NCBI RefSeq assembly: GCF_000003815.2
Contig: NC_049993.1
Span: 7,107,946 to 7,171,945, forward strand
DNA from: Branchiostoma floridae
Taxonomy: Eukaryota; Chordata; Leptocardii; Amphioxiformes; Branchiostomatidae
DNA length: 64,000 bases
Direction of reading: 5' to 3'
Numbering within the stretch: position 1 is the first letter of the stretch; each line of letters begins with the position of its first letter. Of the stretch, positions 47,854-58,389 are shown in pieces. The notes under the pieces were generated by a model. It made no database searches, had not been told where the DNA came from, and was given only the letters and a program-made list of their open reading frames with translations. Both the position numbers and the translations under genes were made by a program.

Positions 47854-50672
47854 ATGGTGGGCTTCCGTCTGTTCCTTGTCTTCTGCGTCTTATGTGCCGT
47901 GGAACCTGCTGAGCTTACAGATACAAACACGAGAGGTGAGAATAACTGGATTTGTTACGTGTATTTCTAGAGGCCGCCATGTCTGTGTGTGTATCGATTT
48001 ATCTGAGTGTTAAGATATCCGTTAAGAAGCGGAGCAAATTGGTGGCAGGCATTATACTGGTGCTAAGTCCTTTGCATATCCGATACATTCTTCTTCTACG
48101 GGATGACAGCACTCGTCATTAATGGCGTTTCATTTATAATCAGAAATAACGACGCTGTTATCACGTATGTCGGGTTCAACAGAAGGATCATATCTTTATG
48201 ATAGAAATACCTGAATGCTGGCCCCTTTCACTTATTGCAGTAGTACGTGATTCCAGATTTAGATTCACAATCAATACTTTTACCGCACCGCGTAATTAAA
48301 GGTATATTTTATTCACATTAAGGCCCGGAGATAAAAAGATACATGGTTAAAGGGATTAGAATCATCCGAGATGATAGCAATGACCACAATGGTCAAACGT
48401 CGCTGAGCCTTCATGTGATCTCAGCTTGTGAGGAAATACAGGAAATTGGAAAAGATATAGTCAGTCCTAACCATGAAGAAGTGGGCCTGTTAGGCATTCC
48501 AGGGAAATATATGGCCATGATAGATTTTGGCCAAAGGCAAGATTGGGAAAGGAAACGTTACGATCGCTTGTGGATTTTTTACGACCTTCTCCCGGCGCCA
48601 ACTTGGCTAGGTTGTTACATACACGATAAATTACTTCGGCCACTCTGATGGTCTAACCGCTGATGAATCGTTAGACCAGATAAGCTTTTAGTTCCAGGGC
48701 AAGGCGACCTTGGATATTTGTGATTAAGGTCGAGGAAGACGTGAGTTGCGTTCCTAACTCGTGTTTGTTTTGACCATGGTACGTGATACGGTAGAGGTGA
48801 TACTGAGAAGGTATCAGATATTTCGGTGGTTATCTTCGGGAAACTTCAATGGCGCATGCACAGAGATTGATATCTTTTATGTGATATTTTACTGCCCAGA
48901 CTCAAATTCACCTCGTAGTTGTCAGGGAATAACGACTTACAATCTAATTGATAATAAAAGCCAGGAATGCAAATAGAAGCCAGGAAATATATAGACATAA
49001 ACATTTTATTCACATGAATAGTATCTTTTTCATAGACACAGCACCCTTCATGGCAATGACGTCATACTGATCTTTGCAAAACGCACAGACGACATGTGTG
49101 CGCCTAACGTAACGTCCGAGATGACGTCATTCATAACCAGGAAGTTAATAATATCTCCTCGGTCACGCTGGATGTAGTCTGTTGTCTGTGTCCTTAGGCT
49201 ACATGTAGCAGATTGCACCCCAGATACAGATATAGATGGACTACCCCTGGGGGAATTGCCATGGAGCAAATCTATAAAATTACTTATGAACAGACACACG
49301 TCTAATGCGTAACTGGGGAATCTGTACATGGGCAATGTTGGTACATTCGTCATGAGCACTGACAAAGTGACCTCCACTAACCGGGTGTCTAATACCTGTC
49401 ACTTTCCAACACAGTGTGATCGAGAGGATTGTGTATTCTATAGCTAGAGCACCCCCGCCCCCTTTTCATCAGTTATCCGCAGTTTAGATGTGCAGTGATG
49501 TATCGTTTTGGGGATCTCTTTGGACACATCTTTTCAAGGTGCATGCGGTGGATATATGTGACTTGGTGGAATTATGTTAGTAGATATTTTTACATGTACA
49601 TAGAAGCAAGGAGGTTTAAAAAAAGACTTTTTAAACCTCCTTGATAGAAGTGATAAAAAAATTACAATAAATGTAATGGGGACGTCATGACGGTGCGCCA
49701 CGCATTTAATTCTTATCGCACACAAATGGAATTGATAACGGAAAATTTCGCGAAACAGAAACAGATAACATGGATGAAACCATGTTCGCCTTACTGTTTC
49801 CACAGATGACGTTGCTGAAGATGACGGAGTCCAGGTCCTGGAGCAAGTCGTGCGTTACCTGAACCCTAAAAGTCGACGGTCAATCGAAGAGGTAAGGAGC
49901 ATTTTTAGAGGGTTACATTGGGGAAGGACAGGTTTTTCATTAAATCAGTGATTCTGTGCTACAATATTAGTAATCTTTTGAAATAGTAAAACAAGATTCA
50001 GACTATGTATAGATCAAGCGCGTGACTGATTTGTTTGATGACAGGAGACAAGCGAACGGTGCACGGCGAGCGGGTCCTACTGCTCCTGGTGCCTGTGTAA
50101 GTGCTGCAGCGGGAGATGTCTGGAGGACAACACGTAAGTTTGGTCTATACTTTTGCAGCGTATAGACGTGTGGTGAGAAAGTTTAACGTTGCAACACATA
50201 AGGTAGGACACATAAAGCCCTGGCAGCTCCAGGAGGACCTTTTTGTTTGTAATAACATATAGATTAAGTTAACGTTGATTAGACATTAGTGTTATAAATT
50301 ATACTAAACATTGCTTTACTCTTAGTCTTACTTTGAGACTGTAACGTTACATGCAATTAGCATTCGGGGATGATTTTTTTAATAAACACATTGACGTTTT
50401 AATTGTAAAGGCTACTGTATTAGATCACGCATCAGCAAATACGCCCTCTTTAGGTTAGTCAACAAACAGTTCTGATGGCTCAAAACCAAGCATACATGTA
50501 GTTTAAAATGTTTGGTTGAAGTTTATCCTAAGCGTGGCTGGTTTTATCTCATTTGTCGATGATCTGTTTTAGGATGGGACTGGGGTTCGCCAGCAGGTGT
50601 GTTCCCTGGACCCAGTGTCTGGAGCAGGCGGCCAGAAACCCCAACATCTACTGCAGACGGACCAGACTGTGA
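47854..50672 (+). CDS. Small secreted cysteine-rich protein, unrecognised family
   Basis: Four exons join in frame: 47854-47935, 49806-49891, 50045-50133 and 50573-50672 (phases 1, 0, 2), giving 118 residues. The start has a strong context (AATAAAATGG). Residues 1-20 form a signal peptide (MVGFRLFLVFCVLCAVEPAE). Residues 28-34 are acidic. Residues 49-52 (KSRR) are a likely proprotein cleavage site. The mature part from 53 would be about 66 residues with ten cysteines at 62, 69, 72, 74, 76, 77, 81, 95, 101 and 113. The densest region is CSWCLCKCC. An even number of cysteines and no free-standing domain suggest a disulphide-stapled extracellular peptide, such as a hormone, antimicrobial or inhibitor; which one is unknown. 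The acceptor and donor sites all fit consensus. An ATTAAA at 51039-51044 could end the transcript. A candidate antisense exon lies in intron 1. Confidence 0.85.
49005..49388 (-). CDS. Candidate nested terminal exon with polyadenylation signal
   Basis: The minus-strand frame from 49388 to the TGA at 49048 is open for 112 codons. It is preceded by a possible acceptor (GACAGGTATTAG), which would place it in phase 1. An AATAAA (49010-49005) follows the stop by about 40 bases. The peptide includes VTLSVLMTNVPTLPMYRFP, SYALDVCLFISNFIDLL, ATCSLRTQTTDYIQRDRGD and SSVRFAKISM. The last part, with an RGD-like loop followed by hydrophobic strands, is loosely reminiscent of jelly-roll (TNF/C1q) C-termini, but this is weak. 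It lies wholly within intron 1 of the cysteine-rich gene on the other strand. No upstream exon was found, so it could be a pseudogene. Confidence 0.35.
49607..49643. repeat. Perfect 16-bp hairpin
   Basis: CAAGGAGGTTTAAAAA and its exact complement are separated by five bases. It lies in intron 1 of the cysteine-rich gene, about 160 bp before exon 2. It may be a tiny palindromic insertion. Confidence 0.9.
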
Positions 50673-51694
50673 CAGGAAAACGTGCATACCTTACCGCACC
50701 ACAGGCGGCAGTTAGGGTTGTCTGGGTGGTGGTTACAGCGTAATGCTCGCTCGTTAAAATTTAGATATCATATTCCCTTGCGAATGTAAATTGGGAGTTA
50801 CTAGTGAAGCAGCGACACCTGGCGGGATTACAGAATACTGCCATGGAACACAAATTCTATCCGGCTTTAAATTACGGGTGATCAGAATGTAACACCGTTT
50901 AGATCTGCCAGTGCCAAAAAGTCCCAATATAACTTTGATTCACTCACACAGCATCGAATTGACATCAAGGCGATAATAGTTTGAAGATGAAGATTGAACA
51001 GTAAAGCATCATGCTGCCATACTAAGTTACAAGAATTCATTAAACTTTATTGCAATCGCCATAGTATCAAGTAATAGTGACAAACTTGATGGCGCTGATT
51101 GAAAGTAAGATTCAAAAGTACTTCTACTCTCTGAGAGAGTTATCAACCTGTAGAGAGGGACGTTGCTGCTTGAAACGAGAACTGATTAAGGTTTTAGTCT
51201 CTGACTTCTCCTTTGTCCGACAATTATGTGACCAAGTAAAAAGTGGCAATAAAATGACTTACTTCATACGCTACTAACTTTCTCTTCATCACTTAGGCTT
51301 CAGAAACCAAGTGCTGAACACCTCTTATTTTATAAAGAGGAAAATAATGAATAGACTTTCCACGTTACTAAGACAATTGCCGAAAGGTGCCTTGAGTGTC
51401 TTCAATAGTTTTTCACCATCAAGGTCTTATAAAAAAATATTGATGCTGGTATGTATCCCTACAAGTTGGTGAAGTGATATCATGACTGCAACAACTTGAG
51501 CTCTGATGAACGGCGTGTTTGAAACGCGGAAAAACTATAATGACAAACGTTCCACAGTTTAATAGACACAGTATTTCCAGACAATGTTCTACCGTTATAA
51601 TCTCTCTATATCTTTGCATAGTAAGTTAGTTACTAGACAGAGCCTTTCTGGACAACGCGTTATAGTTAGAGACTCTTTAAATAATACTTCACAG
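50673..51694. other. Space between two convergent genes
   Basis: This lies between the plus-strand cysteine-rich gene and the minus-strand coiled-coil gene. ATTAAA at 51039-51044 (plus) and the complement of TTTAAT at 51558-51563 (ATTAAA on minus, about 135 bases after the stop) are candidate polyadenylation signals. No other feature is seen. Confidence 0.5.
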
Positions 51695-54692
51695 CTAGGT
51701 AGAGTCTCTCCAGACCTGGAACAGCTTCCTCTGCTCGCTGACTAAAGTAACCACACCCGACAAGTCTTCCGATCCATCAGGGAGGCGAAGATATCGACAT
51801 TTGTTGATATTTTTCCAGTATTCTTCCGCGGGCAAAATTTCAGTTTTCTCGTTCCTGTCAATGTTCCTGAACCGAAGCCTCCGTTTCCGCCTGAGTTCCC
51901 TCTCCCTGCGCCTTTCCTCGTCGTCCTGCCCCTCGGCTTGCTCGTCGAACTGCCCTGACGCTATCTGCTCCAGAATGTTGTCATCTGAGTCGTCGTGTAA
52001 CATGCTGTCCAGTCGCTTCAGGAAGTCGTCCTTCTTCTGTAGGAGGCCGGCGCTGGCGACTCGACTCCGCTCTAACATCTTCTTGCGTTGATCTTCAAAC
52101 CTCTGCTTGCGCTCACGATCTTCCTCCATTGCCAACTCGACCATGGGTCCGGACAGGTACTTCGTCTTCCCTTCAGAGGTCCGCAGCTTGGCGGGCGCCG
52201 AAACTGGCTCAGGACGAGCCGCTGGCGGGAGATCGGTGGGGGAAACTGCCGCACTGACGGGCAAAGACCAAGACAAGCCGGCAGGCAGATTGTTGCTCTT
52301 GTTGGAAGACAGGCCAGCAGGCGTATTGTTACTCCTGCTAGCTGTCATGTTCAGGCCGGTGGGCGTGTTTTCGAACCGACTGGGAGACAGGCTGACAGAC
52401 GTCATGCCGCTCCGGTCGGCAGACAGGCCGGCTGACGCGTTGCTCCGCCGGCTCGACGCTGGCGCAGACTTGGGCGGTTTGCGATAAGTTGGCTGGGCGA
52501 CGTCAACCAAGGCATTGGTAGCCGACTTGGGCCGCTTTCTTGGTAGTTGCGGCGCCGCTGGAGAACACAAGAGTTTGGACGATGCCGCTTCACTGCGAGG
52601 AGTTTCCACATCATAACGGCTGTAACAATTTTTACGAGACGATTTTTGTAACTCAGATCTTCTGAGCGTCTCCAGTTCGTCTTCTGTCAACCTAGACGTC
52701 TGGCGGGACAGCTTCTCCCGGAGAGTCTTGAACCGAATGACCAGCAGTTTCTCACTCACGTCCATCATACGCAATACGTACGCGCTCTCTGCGTTCAGCA
52801 TGTGCTTCCTGTGGTCCAGCAGACGGTCCTCCTTAGTGTTCAGTCTCAGGGCGGACAGCGTGAAGTTGTCCTTTCTCACCCCCTTTCTGCGTTTGGTTTG
52901 GTCCACAGCTTCTTCCCCCATCGTCTCGGAGATCAGGACACCACAGACGGTATTCTCAGGCTGATCTGGAAATGGCGTAAACACTCATGGTGAGAACTTT
53001 GAAGTGCTACTTACGACACAATGTATATAAAGGATTCTAAGTACTTCTGGTACCTGTGATCAACAAGCCGGGCCTCAACAAACACTCATTAAGGTTAAAG
53101 TAGTAAGAACAGTAATTATCCTGTGAAGAAGGAAACCTTTTGAGCCTTATAATTAAGAACGCGTTGTTGTTCTGCCAGTTCTGGACTAGAAAGAATCAAG
53201 GGCTCCTGGAGAGGGAGGCTTAGGCTAAAAAGGTTGGTCTATTATGACTTAACTATATCTCAATGGCCTTGTAGATATGATTCTGTCACGGTTTTGTGTG
53301 GAACTTGCTGTTGATTTGTATCACTTTTAACAAACAGTTTAGCATGATACACTGACATCGATGGACCATATGTCACCAGAGAAAAATGCACAAACTCAAC
53401 TGGAAACTGAACACGTGATCCTTTAATGAGATTACAGCCAACGGTCCGTGCGTCCCTCTTGTTCTCTCCCCGGGATCCGTGACCGTGCTGTGACTGTGTA
53501 CACAAGAAGCCGTGACCTGTGCACAACGTGTACACAAGAATCCCTTACCTGTGCACACACCGCCACACCTCGCATACAAGTCTCTCTCCCCTGACAGTTG
53601 TTATTTGTAAGTGCTGACTGGGAACAAAGCCCGCCAGCCGGGATGTTTGTTTAAAGCTCGCATAACTCCTAAACGTCGTGACGCGCGACCCAGCAACATG
53701 ATTACATGAGGAGGAAACAGATTGTACGGGGGCTCAGGTAAAACTATAACTGACAGTGAATCCAGTGAATCAACCCTGGCCTGAAGTATCATTAGTCAGA
53801 CCACACGGTGATGATGACAGTATTAAATTTTTTTTTTATTTATTTATTGGTTTGGCTGTTCAGCACGCACAGCCAGGGCGGCCGAACTTTATCTCCAAGC
53901 AGAGCTTTGGTCGCGGAGATATACAATTTACTAGTGGTCAGGTTGCCGGTAAAATTAAAGAACCTGACCACTACTATATCTCCGCGAGTCAACCTCTGCT
54001 TGTAGAATAGCCCAACGAGCCTGTGACTATCACAAACCGACGACGAAAACAGAGACAATACATATGGAATTTGACAAGTACAGGATAATCATGAATAATA
54101 ATAAGCAGTCTATTGAAAATAGAATCTGTGGTTTTCGTTTCAGGGATGGCTGTCAGTGTATTTCAAATGGCCGAGCATAGCAATCCCTCTGAACCGCAGA
54201 CGTGTGAAGTGACCGTACAGTAGAACCTGTGGGTACATTACATACTCCACTGCGCGTACGTGTTAGGCGTATATGGAATAGGTATTAATAATCTGGTGTA
54301 TTTTGCAGCCAGTAGGTACCCAAAGTATGAGTAATGAGGCTGTTTAACGTGGTCGAGGCACCTCCTCGAGCACGGGACCCCCGTTTTACGTCCCTCCCGG
54401 AAGACGATTTCGTGAAAACTTCGTGAGGCTACAGCAATCCGGACGTCCTTGGTTGGTCCCCCATCCAAGCACTGTCCGGACCGCGCGTTGCTTAACTTCC
54501 GAGATCGAGGGATCGGGTGTGCCAACGCGCCACGCGGCCGTATTAACCTATATTGGAACAGACACTAAAGAGACGATATGTGGACCAAGCTTATTCAAAG
54601 CGTACTTAAAATGTAGCCGTTTTTTCCATTTGACATTGAAACTGTGTTTGTGTCTGTTTGTGGATGTGTATATGAGTGTTTGTCTGTCTGTC

Positions 54693-54742
<50 letters not shown>

Positions 54743-55316
54743 TGTGTATGTGTGTTTGTTTGTCGTTTGCTTGTGTTTCATGAGTATGGATGTATGGGTT
54801 TGTATCTTTTTGGATTTGCCCATTTCAATAATAGACCCCGGCCCCGGGTTTGTGCAGCAGAAAAGAGACCGGAGACAAAATCACAAAAAAATTACTCACA
54901 TACACGTGCATTACGCTTCTTACAGCTATCTTATAGGATGATGTAGCTTGAGACACTTGTCTGACAATGTCTTGCACCGTAGCACAACCAAACCAAGGGA
55001 CGCTAACACAATCAGCGAAGGATAACCAGATGGTAACCTCTTATAACAAAAGATGGGGTAGGCGTCTTGATACATATATTGCTATTTCCTATTGACTAAA
55101 AGACTATAACACACAGACAGAATATTTGGCAATACTTCCAACAAGTAATAAGATATGGAGATGATATTTACCGTGATCGGGCCAGGTCTCTGACGGTAAG
55201 AAGGATGTTACTTCCCGAAGTGAGGTAGCCCTGCCGTGTTCACCTGTCTCCACTGCACCGTCCTGGTCTGTACCTGTGGCACTCTCCGGCTCACCGAGCG
55301 TACCTATCCGGCCACG
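51695..55316 (-). CDS. Charged coiled-coil protein with 12-residue repeats
   Basis: The main coding exon is 52965-51695 (acceptor CGCCATTTCCAG, stop at 51695), about 422 codons. A likely upstream exon ends at 55172 (donor CACG/GTAAAT, phase 1). Its frame is open back to about 55316 and joins cleanly (ETWPDH then DQPENTVCG). That exon has no in-frame ATG, so translation starts either further upstream or at the well-placed ATG at 52921 (ACGATGG) in the main exon. Counting from 52984, residues 29-120 are basic and helical. Residues 182-243 are low-complexity repeats (AGLS/TGLN units). Residues 283-310 and 355-375 are highly charged coiled coil (EEDRERKQRFEDQRKK; EERRRERELRRKRR). The end contains EILPAEEYWKNINKCRYLRL. 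I do not recognise a named orthologue. The product is probably cytoplasmic or nuclear because no signal or membrane segment is visible. Confidence 0.8.
52256..52441 (-). repeat. In-frame 36-bp minisatellite in coiled-coil gene
   Basis: This region encodes about five units of 12-14 residues: NASAGLSADRSG, MTSVSLSPSRFE, NTPTGLNMTASRSN, NTPAGLSSNKSN and NLPAGLSWSLPV. Units differ at several positions, so the array is not newly expanded. It keeps the reading frame and produces a serine/asparagine/proline-rich linker between the helical N- and C-terminal regions. Confidence 0.8.
53896..54002. repeat. Foldback element of about 107 bp
   Basis: The left arm (53896-53944) includes GTCGCGGAGATATA and TAGTGGTCAGGTT. 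The right arm (53961-54002) is its imperfect complement (AACCTGACCACTA, TATATCTCCGCG, CTCTGCTTG). The left arm carries about 7 extra bases. It sits in the intron between the two predicted exons of the coiled-coil gene. No target duplication is evident. Confidence 0.75.
54281..54543 (-). mobile_element. SINE with 5S-rRNA-like head
   Basis: The minus strand from 54543 to about 54425 aligns along its length with 5S rRNA. It has TACGGCCG near the 5' end, then CCCGATCCCTCGATCTCGGA and AGTTAAGCAACG (5S A-box). It then has CTTGGATGGGGGACC (5S C-box) and GCTGTAGCCTC at the 3' end. The match is not exact enough for a working 5S gene. It is followed directly by a body (TTCCGGGAGGGACGTAAAAC, then GGGTCCCGTGCTCGAGGAGG and TGCCTCGACCACGTTAAA) shared with the tRNA-headed SINEs in this window. 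The tail near 54281-54320 (GGGTACCTACTGGCTGCAAA) is of unknown origin. The internal polymerase III promoter blocks appear intact. Confidence 0.8.
54691..54760. repeat. TC/TG compound microsatellite
   Basis: A (TC)n run is followed by a (TG)n run, flanked by TGTTTGTCTG-type sequence. It creates spurious open frames on both strands. It lies in the intron of the coiled-coil gene. Confidence 0.95.
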
Positions 55317-55762
55317 TTACCATAGAGAGCTCACAAGGAAGGTGGACCTGCTGTCCTTATCAACTGTCAATCACAGGAAAGCTGGTCCGTGATTGGTCGC
55401 GGGTACGTTTGTTCTATGACGTAACCGTCGTCCTTGGTGTCGCCGGTCGGTGCATGCCTGACACTTACCGCCGGTTTAACAGACTAGCGAGCGGACAGAG
55501 TAAACTATCCCAGACGGTAGCGCGGAGACCGGCTATTCAGCATGCCTGGCCCTTTTCAGTCTCTAAGTAGGGCCGCGTTTCCGCACATTCACGCACTTTG
55601 TAATAACGATAAAGCCATGAATTATTGAGGCGTTCCGCTTGGATAACAATGACCTTATTTGCAGGTGGATTTTTCTCATTACAGCATTAAGCCATAATTT
55701 TCCGCCCTGGCTCTACAAGAACGTGGCGTATTCATCACCATGGTAACCAGCATGCCACACTA

Positions 55763-56012
55763 AAGGTGGTATCTCACTGCACTTGGGGCACCGGTGCGGC
55801 ACTACGGGGTTCGAAAGATTACTCAACAAATTTCAGAGATACAGAACAAATTTTCGCACGTTTTGTGTAGTTTGTTGTCTTCTATAAGTCATATTTTTAC
55901 GTATTACGCAATATTTAAATCATAAAAAATCGGCGAAAATAACACAACACTGCGGGAGTGAACGAACCTTGCAGTGCCGCGTCGGTGCCCCAATTGCAGT
56001 GAGATGCCACCT
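55763..56012. mobile_element. MITE-like element, about 250 bp, TA-flanked
   Basis: The left end AAGGTGGTATCTCACTGCAC and the reverse complement of the right end (AAGGTGGCATCTCACTGCAA) are about 50-bp inverted repeats. They extend through GGGGCACCGGTGCGGCACTAC on the left and GGGGCACCGACGCGGCACTGC on the right. Both ends are flanked by TA, which could be a 2-bp target duplication of the Tc1/mariner kind. The core is AT-rich and non-coding. Confidence 0.75.
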
Positions 56013-57760
56013 TAAGTACCCGTGCGGCTGTAGGAAGCACGTTAAGGCGACATGAAGTTCCTTATTTTCTCATGTATTATACTTAAGACAGTATACAAAT
56101 AAAACATAGCGTTTAGATGACGTTATGATTACGTGTATGTACAGCTGCGAAAGAATTCACGGTCAAACATGTCATCGCCGTGTCTTTGTTTGACTGTGGC
56201 AGCTTTCTAATCGGATTCAAAGTCCAACAAGTGCTTAAAACATGATAATGTAATGTAAATCTTGATAAATTACACCATGATTTATGACCTATCAGATCGG
56301 TAGGTGGAGTAATATTGACTAGTACATGTACAAACAGACGGCCTGTCGTGGCGTTGAGCGGTAATGCTACTTTGAGCAAACATAGTCTCGTTAAATGTCG
56401 TTCCAGACCTGATGCCTTTTCTCAGCCGCCACAAAAGCACATGATACAATCCATTAAACTTCCGCGGACAGACAACCGCCCTTAAGAGCACTATTATAAG
56501 GGATATAGTATCCTAGCAAGTCCCTGTTTTTTTTAGAACTTTACTACAACTAGACTGTTTCATCGAAAGGTACCATGACGAAATAGGGTACTGGGTTAAC
56601 AAATATTGACAATGTCTTAAGGTTCAGATTGATATGAAATCTAGGTAAGGGTGCCAATCTAACAACTGACAAACATCCAGATGATCGTTTGGACAAAGAA
56701 GTGAGAAAACCGGGTTGCTCAAGCTACAAATTAATGACCAAATTCGCAAAACTACAGATGATACTCATCCTTGACGTACAAATAACAGACAAGAAGTGAA
56801 GTGTACATGAGCGCAAGTGTCACTTCATACGGGTATCCACTGTGTTACACGGGCTCCTATTGCGGCGCCTAATAATAGTTTGTTGTCATGTCAACTCGCA
56901 ATAATGTTTAGACCTTGTACTTGTGTCGTGCCTGGCAAACAAACAAATTCTCACTACGAATAAGTGCACATGTCAAAAGACAAAGTTTATTGCACGAGAA
57001 TTGTCATGGGTAGAATTTAATAAAATACACATACGTAGCCAACATAGTGATATACAGCGGAATACATACTGAATGCACTGCCATTAAGAAACCCCATGGC
57101 TGTTACCTCACTTTAAAATGTTCCGAATAGTCAGAAAATTAGTTTCTTTACCGTTAGATTCTGTTCAAGCTTGTTTTCAGCCTTCTACGATACAATGCTA
57201 GCTAGCTATATATAGCGGGCCCACGGGCCGGGCACTCTGTACAGTCTAAAAACAGGGACACTCTACGGCTGACTGCAGTACTGCAGTCCATGCTCTTTGC
57301 AGAACTAGTACATGTATATGCAGATACTTGGCGCGGTCCACAAGGGAGACACCCCACGGCCAACTGAAGTACTGCAACTAGAGTTTTTAGAAAACGTAAT
57401 GCATTTTGCAGTTTCGGTGCTTCAAACTTATTTCCTGCTGCCAACGATGGAAGCCTACTACTGACGTTGATGAATGTTGTCCTTTAAACGTTGATGATCA
57501 GGTAAGTACTGCGTTATTGTATGGTTCGCATAAAGCCTATCGTGCTGTATTTAACGTCATATAAAGGCGAGAGCTTGTAGGGGCATTGGGCACTTCAAAG
57601 ATAGCACATGTATCAAAATGAAGTACAATGGATTATTTTGTGTCTCGTTGGGCTGGCATCCAGTCTACTATAGTCTCAAAACTATTTTTTTTCACTGTTT
57701 AAACCTGTTTTCACACCCATTTTCAGCCGTCTACGACCCCAAGAAAAGCTAACACAACCT

Positions 57761-58322
57761 GCACGGTTCAAAAGAGACACCTTACAGCAGGCTGCAGTAC
57801 TGCACCCAAAACTCTCAGAGAAGTTTGTTTGTCGTTCATAACTGCAATTATAATTCCCCTAAAGTGACGCTAATAATCACACAAATCTAAGAAACTGCGT
57901 TTAGCCCTCTCTTAGATTCAAAGAGGTTGATTTTTGATGACAGCAACGTTCGTTGTGTTTTAGTCGACAATCCGTCATACTGTGCTTTTTCCTAATAGCA
58001 GGATAATCAGGGCAAGGAAATTTAAACTTTGACCTTCTCATCTGAGGTACCTAGAAAAGGTCATATACTGCCCTGATTACCCTGCTTCCCGTACAGGGCA
58101 ACATATGACCGCTTGTCGATCTAAAACCCATGTGTCTTTACTTTCGTTGAAAACACCTTCTTCAAACCAAAGTTTTGGTGTAAAAGAATGTTTGATTCAG
58201 CTTCATTAGTTTGTATGACTGTAGAGTCATTTGAGCACTTAGATAGCGTAAATAACTACGTTTATGACAAACTTTGGTTGCAGTACTTCAGTCAGCCGTA
58301 GAGTGTCTCTTTTGAACCGTGC
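57761..58322. mobile_element. Terminal-inverted-repeat element with nested hairpin
   Basis: Both ends read GCACGGTTCAAAAGAGACAC (the first 20 bases are identical in opposite orientation). They continue with a similar TAC-GGCTGACTG-AGTACTGCA block for about 48 bp. Inside, AGCAGGATAATCAGGGCA (57999-58016) pairs with TGCCCTGATTACCCTGCT (58068-58085). No transposase and no target duplication were seen. Related ends occur upstream near 57.24 and 57.34 kb. Confidence 0.7.
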
Positions 58323-58340
58323 CGACAGCGTCAAAATATC

Positions 58341-58389
58341 CAAGATGGTGGAGTGAAATGTATTGTTTACGTTCCATCGCTTCCAAGAC
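58341..58389 (+). promoter_or_regulatory. Possible TTC33 leader exon with YY1-like box
   Basis: TTC33's first coding exon is preceded by an acceptor (CTCATGTCAAACAG before 59026), so a non-coding leader exon must lie upstream. A candidate ends at 58389 with CCAAGACAG/GTGACT. It contains AATATCCAAGATGGTGGAG, which resembles the YY1 box often found at starts of housekeeping genes. Only the sequence match supports this. Confidence 0.25.

Noticed and set aside
48343..48648. Plus-strand frame of 101 codons in intron 1 of the cysteine-rich gene
   Set aside because: AT-rich codons, no splice sites that fit the gene, and no domain. Intronic chance frame.
52088..52487. Plus-strand frames opposite the coiled-coil gene
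   Set aside because: They are antisense shadows of the GC-rich repeat-coding region. The minus-strand frame is far longer and splices in phase.
54425..54543. Functional 5S rRNA gene
   Set aside because: The sequence differs from 5S rRNA at many positions and runs straight into a SINE body, so it is a 5S-derived SINE head.
54548..54823. Frames with TH and RE repeats
   Set aside because: They arise from the TC/TG microsatellite.
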